Source: Caryophanales bacterium (lineage in GTDB: Bacteria; Bacillota; Bacilli; CAJFEE01). Taken from it: a stretch of 64,000 nt of DNA. The notes beneath the pieces are model-generated. The model saw only the letters and a list, made by a program, of their open reading frames with translations. It was not told where the DNA came from and made no database searches. The translations under genes were made by a program, and so were the position numbers. Shown here piece by piece: positions 61,711 to 64,000 of the stretch (within the stretch, counting starts at the first letter, position 1; each line of letters begins with the position of its first letter). Where the stretch lies: positions 390,426 to 454,425 of the forward strand of contig JAQSYP010000002.1 of assembly GCA_029256085.1 (NCBI GenBank), written 5' to 3'.

Positions 61711-62295
61711 ATGTTTAGAAATATTGAAAGAATATTTTTTGTAGTAATTGGGATTATACTTGCAACAGTATTCTCAGGAATTTTCGGTGATGATAAAGAA
61801 ACTGAAACAAAACAAGTTGTTTCACCTAAAAATGCAATAGGTAAATTAGTTATAAAAGATGATAATGTCAAGGCATGGAAGCCGTCAACATTAGAAGCAG
61901 GGGAATACAAAGTTGTAAAAGTTAAAGGTGATAGATATTTATTAGCAAACGGTTACTACGTTGAAAAAGCCAAGTCAGGTTTAACATATTCACCTAATAA
62001 AAAGGCAATAGTAAAAGATGCTATACTTTTTGAAGATGTTAGAGAGCATGTATTCCAAAATCAAATACCTTCAATGACAAGATACAACTTAAAGAATGAT
62101 TGGGAAACTGCCAAGGTATTTAAAATTATCTTAACTGAGGGTTCTGGTGAGATCGTTAAACACGAGTATGTTGGAAAACAAGTTTACCGAATTGAGTACT
62201 TAACTAATTTACCAGATAGTCCTACTTATGTTGTTTACGTATCAATGGACAAGTATGAAATAGTTGGATATAAGAACAAAATTAAATATAAATAA
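61711..62295 (+). CDS. Membrane-anchored hypothetical protein
   Basis: 194 residues, ATG after AGGGAGATG. One N-terminal membrane helix (about 7-26, FFVVIGIILATVFSGIFG), then an extracytoplasmic domain of mixed beta strands (GEYKVVKVKGDRYLLANGYYVEK; YVVYVSMDKYEIVGYK). No family recognised. Monocistronic, with a terminator right behind the stop. Confidence 0.75.
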   Translation: MFRNIERIFFVVIGIILATVFSGIFGDDKETETKQVVSPKNAIGKLVIKDDNVKAWKPSTLEAGEYKVVKVKGDRYLLANGYYVEKAKSGLTYSPNKKAIVKDAILFEDVREHVFQNQIPSMTRYNLKNDWETAKVFKIILTEGSGEIVKHEYVGKQVYRIEYLTNLPDSPTYVVYVSMDKYEIVGYKNKIKYK

Positions 62296-62328
62296 AAAAC
62301 GGTGAGAAGCTCTTTCTCCCCGTTTTTT
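62296..62328 (+). terminator. Terminator of 61711 gene
   Basis: CGG-T-GAGAA/TTCTC-CCG stem with TTTTTT tail, starting at the stop codon. Confidence 0.8.
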
Positions 62329-62379
62329 ATTTATAAATGACTATTGCTACCTAAAATAGACAAAGTAGAATCTTTAATC

Positions 62380-62488
62380 GAGCTAAGGGTGGCGACTCCT
62401 GAGGGGAAAGCGGGATAGTCGAGACCCTGGACTGAGCGGAGCGAGGGAAGCGGCTCGGCCCCGCCCGCGGAAAGCGCCCACCCTGAGC
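62380..62488. repeat. GC-rich Bacillus-type palindromic repeat, copy 3
   Basis: GC-rich island with imperfect outer arms GCTAAGGGTGGCG and CGCCCACCCTGAGC and inner GAGGGGAAAGCG/CCGCGGAAAGCG. The same family as copies at 22112 and 56113, in the gap between the 61711 gene and trmL. Confidence 0.75.
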
Positions 62489-62522
62489 AAAATGAAGCGT
62501 TAATATTATCTATAGTAAATAA

Positions 62523-62564
62523 AGACTGTAGAAAAACTCACCTTCTTAAGTTTTTCTACAGTCT
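62523..62564 (-). terminator. Terminator of trmL operon
   Basis: Perfect 16-base stem AGACTGTAGAAAAACT/AGTTTTTCTACAGTCT 24 bases downstream of the trmL stop. No long U tract. Confidence 0.75.
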
Positions 62565-62587
62565 AAGATAATTTACTGTGTTTTTCA

Positions 62588-63064
62588 TTATTTTAAATTT
62601 ATAAAGTCTTGTTGGCGAAGCGCTTCATAGATTAGGATTGCAGCTGTATTGGACAAATTAAGTGATCTTACATGCTCATCATTCATAGGTATCCTAAGCG
62701 CAGTATCCTTATACTTTTCAATAACTTCTTTAGGTAAGCCTTTAGTTTCTCTACCAAAAACAAAGAAAATATCTTCCTCAGAATCACTAAAATCGAAATT
62801 ACTATAAGTTTTCTCACCAAATTTAGTTATTAAATAAAATTTCCCCTGTTTGTACTTATCAAAAAGTTCATCCAATGAATCATAATATTGAATGTTAACG
62901 TGTTCCCAATAATCAAGTCCTGCACGCTTCATCATTTTGTCATCGGTTCTAAAACCTAATGGTCTAATTAAGTGAAGAGAAGTGTTTGTCGCTGCACAAG
63001 TACGTGCAATATTTCCAGTATTTGCAGGGATTTCAGGTTGGAATAGTACTACATTTATTGCCAT
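62588..63064 (-). CDS. trmL: tRNA (cytidine/uridine-34 2'-O)-methyltransferase
   Basis: 158 residues, the usual YibK/TrmL size. SPOUT fold: [23 protein letters not shown] at the N-terminus, [14 protein letters not shown] (SAM-binding knot) and [27 protein letters not shown] (knot and C-terminal helix). It methylates the wobble ribose of specific tRNA-Leu isoacceptors. Follows the amidase gene with a 20-base gap. Confidence 0.95.
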   Translation of the reverse strand: MAINVVLFQPEIPANTGNIARTCAATNTSLHLIRPLGFRTDDKMMKRAGLDYWEHVNIQYYDSLDELFDKYKQGKFYLITKFGEKTYSNFDFSDSEEDIFFVFGRETKGLPKEVIEKYKDTALRIPMNDEHVRSLNLSNTAAILIYEALRQQDFINLK

Positions 63065-63084
63065 GATCTTTTTCTCACTCCATA

Positions 63085-63966
63085 TTAAATTTTAATTCTA
63101 AAAAATTTATATTTAATGTTAGGTGTATAAGCTGAAGAATCCTCGTACGACCAATATCTATGACGGCTATTATAAGTATTTGCATTAACTAGCGGCATTC
63201 CATTGGTATCTTTATCCGTTACGATTAAAGTATGATTAAATGTACCTACCCCTTTGAAATCAATACAAATTACGTCACCGAGTAATAAATCTTGTGGTTT
63301 TTCAACCTCTTCGCCTCGTAAACCGTACTTTGCCCCTTTAAGGTACCAATAAAAAGCGTTTGCTGTTGACCAACTGTAGCTATAACTTTTCCCTACTTGC
63401 CACCATCCACGATTTCGTTTAGGATATCCATTCATGCTAGCGCCACCGGCAATCATGCACTGAGAAATAAAATTTGTACAGTTATTTTCAAATCGCGGGT
63501 ACTTGGGGTTGTACTGATTCCAATAGATCTCAGCATATTTCACTGCTTCAAGTCGATTATATACTTTTTCCCGAGGCGCGTCCTCCTCCTCAGCCCAATC
63601 TAGTACCGTATCATTTTCAACATCCTCAATTTCAACGCAATTATCAGAGATTATTTCACCTTGAACTAAAACGGCAACACGATGTTGTTGTTCCTCTTCC
63701 ATATATACTTTAGAATCTTGTTTAATTAAATTTTGAAAAAAAACGATATATTCAACAGTAGTTTGACCAAGTGTTTCAAACTTTCTAATTATCTTTAATT
63801 TAGCATCACATTTTAACACTTTCGCTTTTCTTTTAAGTAAAACATCGGCCTTACGCTTTATTTTATCGTAAAAATCATCGAAAGGCAGGAAGTCATAGAG
63901 TGTGTTGTTAAGAAAAAACTGTATTCTTTTATATAGAAGATTTTCTAGTAAATTCCTTTCAAACAA
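63085..63966 (-). CDS. Putative amidase-domain protein (Amidase_6)
   Basis: 293 residues from TTG 63966 (GGTGAG upstream). C-terminal amidase_6 domain (about 135-293): [38 protein letters not shown] with catalytic Cys, [22 protein letters not shown] with His, and [13 protein letters not shown]. The N-terminal part is a helical/charged extension. No signal peptide, though the family includes spore or cell-wall enzymes. Probable CHAP/NlpC-like hydrolase; substrate unknown. Confidence 0.85.
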   Translation of the reverse strand: MFERNLLENLLYKRIQFFLNNTLYDFLPFDDFYDKIKRKADVLLKRKAKVLKCDAKLKIIRKFETLGQTTVEYIVFFQNLIKQDSKVYMEEEQQHRVAVLVQGEIISDNCVEIEDVENDTVLDWAEEEDAPREKVYNRLEAVKYAEIYWNQYNPKYPRFENNCTNFISQCMIAGGASMNGYPKRNRGWWQVGKSYSYSWSTANAFYWYLKGAKYGLRGEEVEKPQDLLLGDVICIDFKGVGTFNHTLIVTDKDTNGMPLVNANTYNSRHRYWSYEDSSAYTPNIKYKFFRIKI

Positions 63967-64000
63967 CTTTTCTCACCACACCTTCACAATTTGGCATTTT

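Overview
The window looks like chromosomal DNA of a low-GC, spore-forming, facultatively or strictly anaerobic Bacillaceae bacterium. Evidence: PrkA/YhbH, a CotD-like coat gene, ComK, a DUF1659/DUF2922/YvrJ cassette, anaerobic NrdDG, Bacillus-type ribosome binding sites with many TTG/GTG starts, and short GC-rich palindromes of the kind scattered through Bacillus genomes. An Anaerobacillus-like genus is a guess from the multiheme cytochromes; no rRNA or tRNA gene is present to settle it. Layout: (1) 1-11050, minus strand, first cytochrome locus: TPR membrane protein, NHL propeller, six-heme secreted cytochrome, second NHL propeller, FN3 protein, an FN3/Ig ten-heme cytochrome, and the N-terminal 546 codons of its tandem paralogue. 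(2) 11191-13144: comK divergent from a small sigma factor followed by DUF1659, DUF2922 and YvrJ, with a ComK-type K-box between them. (3) 13197-35833, minus strand: surface polysaccharide genes. These comprise an MBOAT/SGNH acyl-transfer pair; a Gtr-like set (GtrA, GtrB-like GT2, polytopic membrane protein) with three sugar-modifying enzymes; then galE, a GT52-like enzyme, a Wzx flippase, six further glycosyltransferases, the initiating phosphoglycosyltransferase, a Wzy-type polymerase and a TPR protein. (4) 35991-45610, minus strand, second cytochrome locus: two tandem seven-heme secreted cytochromes, each with its own promoter region and terminator, then an operon of ten-heme and twelve-heme NapC/NrfH-like membrane cytochromes, a TPR protein and an NHL propeller. 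(5) 45946-63966: mixed housekeeping, envelope and sporulation genes: processive GT2, NlpC/P60 hydrolase, nrdDG, aldehyde dehydrogenase, a frameshifted CotD-like gene, sdaAA/sdaAB, yhbH/prkA, trmL and an amidase-domain protein.

Working model (inference): membrane NapC/NrfH-like cytochromes take electrons from menaquinol and pass them across the thick wall to secreted seven-, six- and ten-heme cytochromes. NHL propellers and TPR proteins, each held by an N-terminal membrane helix, would serve as assembly or docking factors. Both cytochrome loci carry the same TPR + NHL + multiheme module and lie on either side of a polysaccharide cluster, so an EPS-embedded extracellular electron-transfer layer is the most interesting hypothesis. 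In total 52 heme-binding motifs (50 CXXCH, 2 CX3CH) are visible. TGTCGAA-type Spo0A boxes recur upstream of both seven-heme genes and several other genes, suggesting transition-state control.

No CRISPR array, insertion sequence, prophage, rRNA or tRNA was recognised. Start codons were moved from the longest reading frame wherever a Shine-Dalgarno sequence clearly pointed to an internal start.
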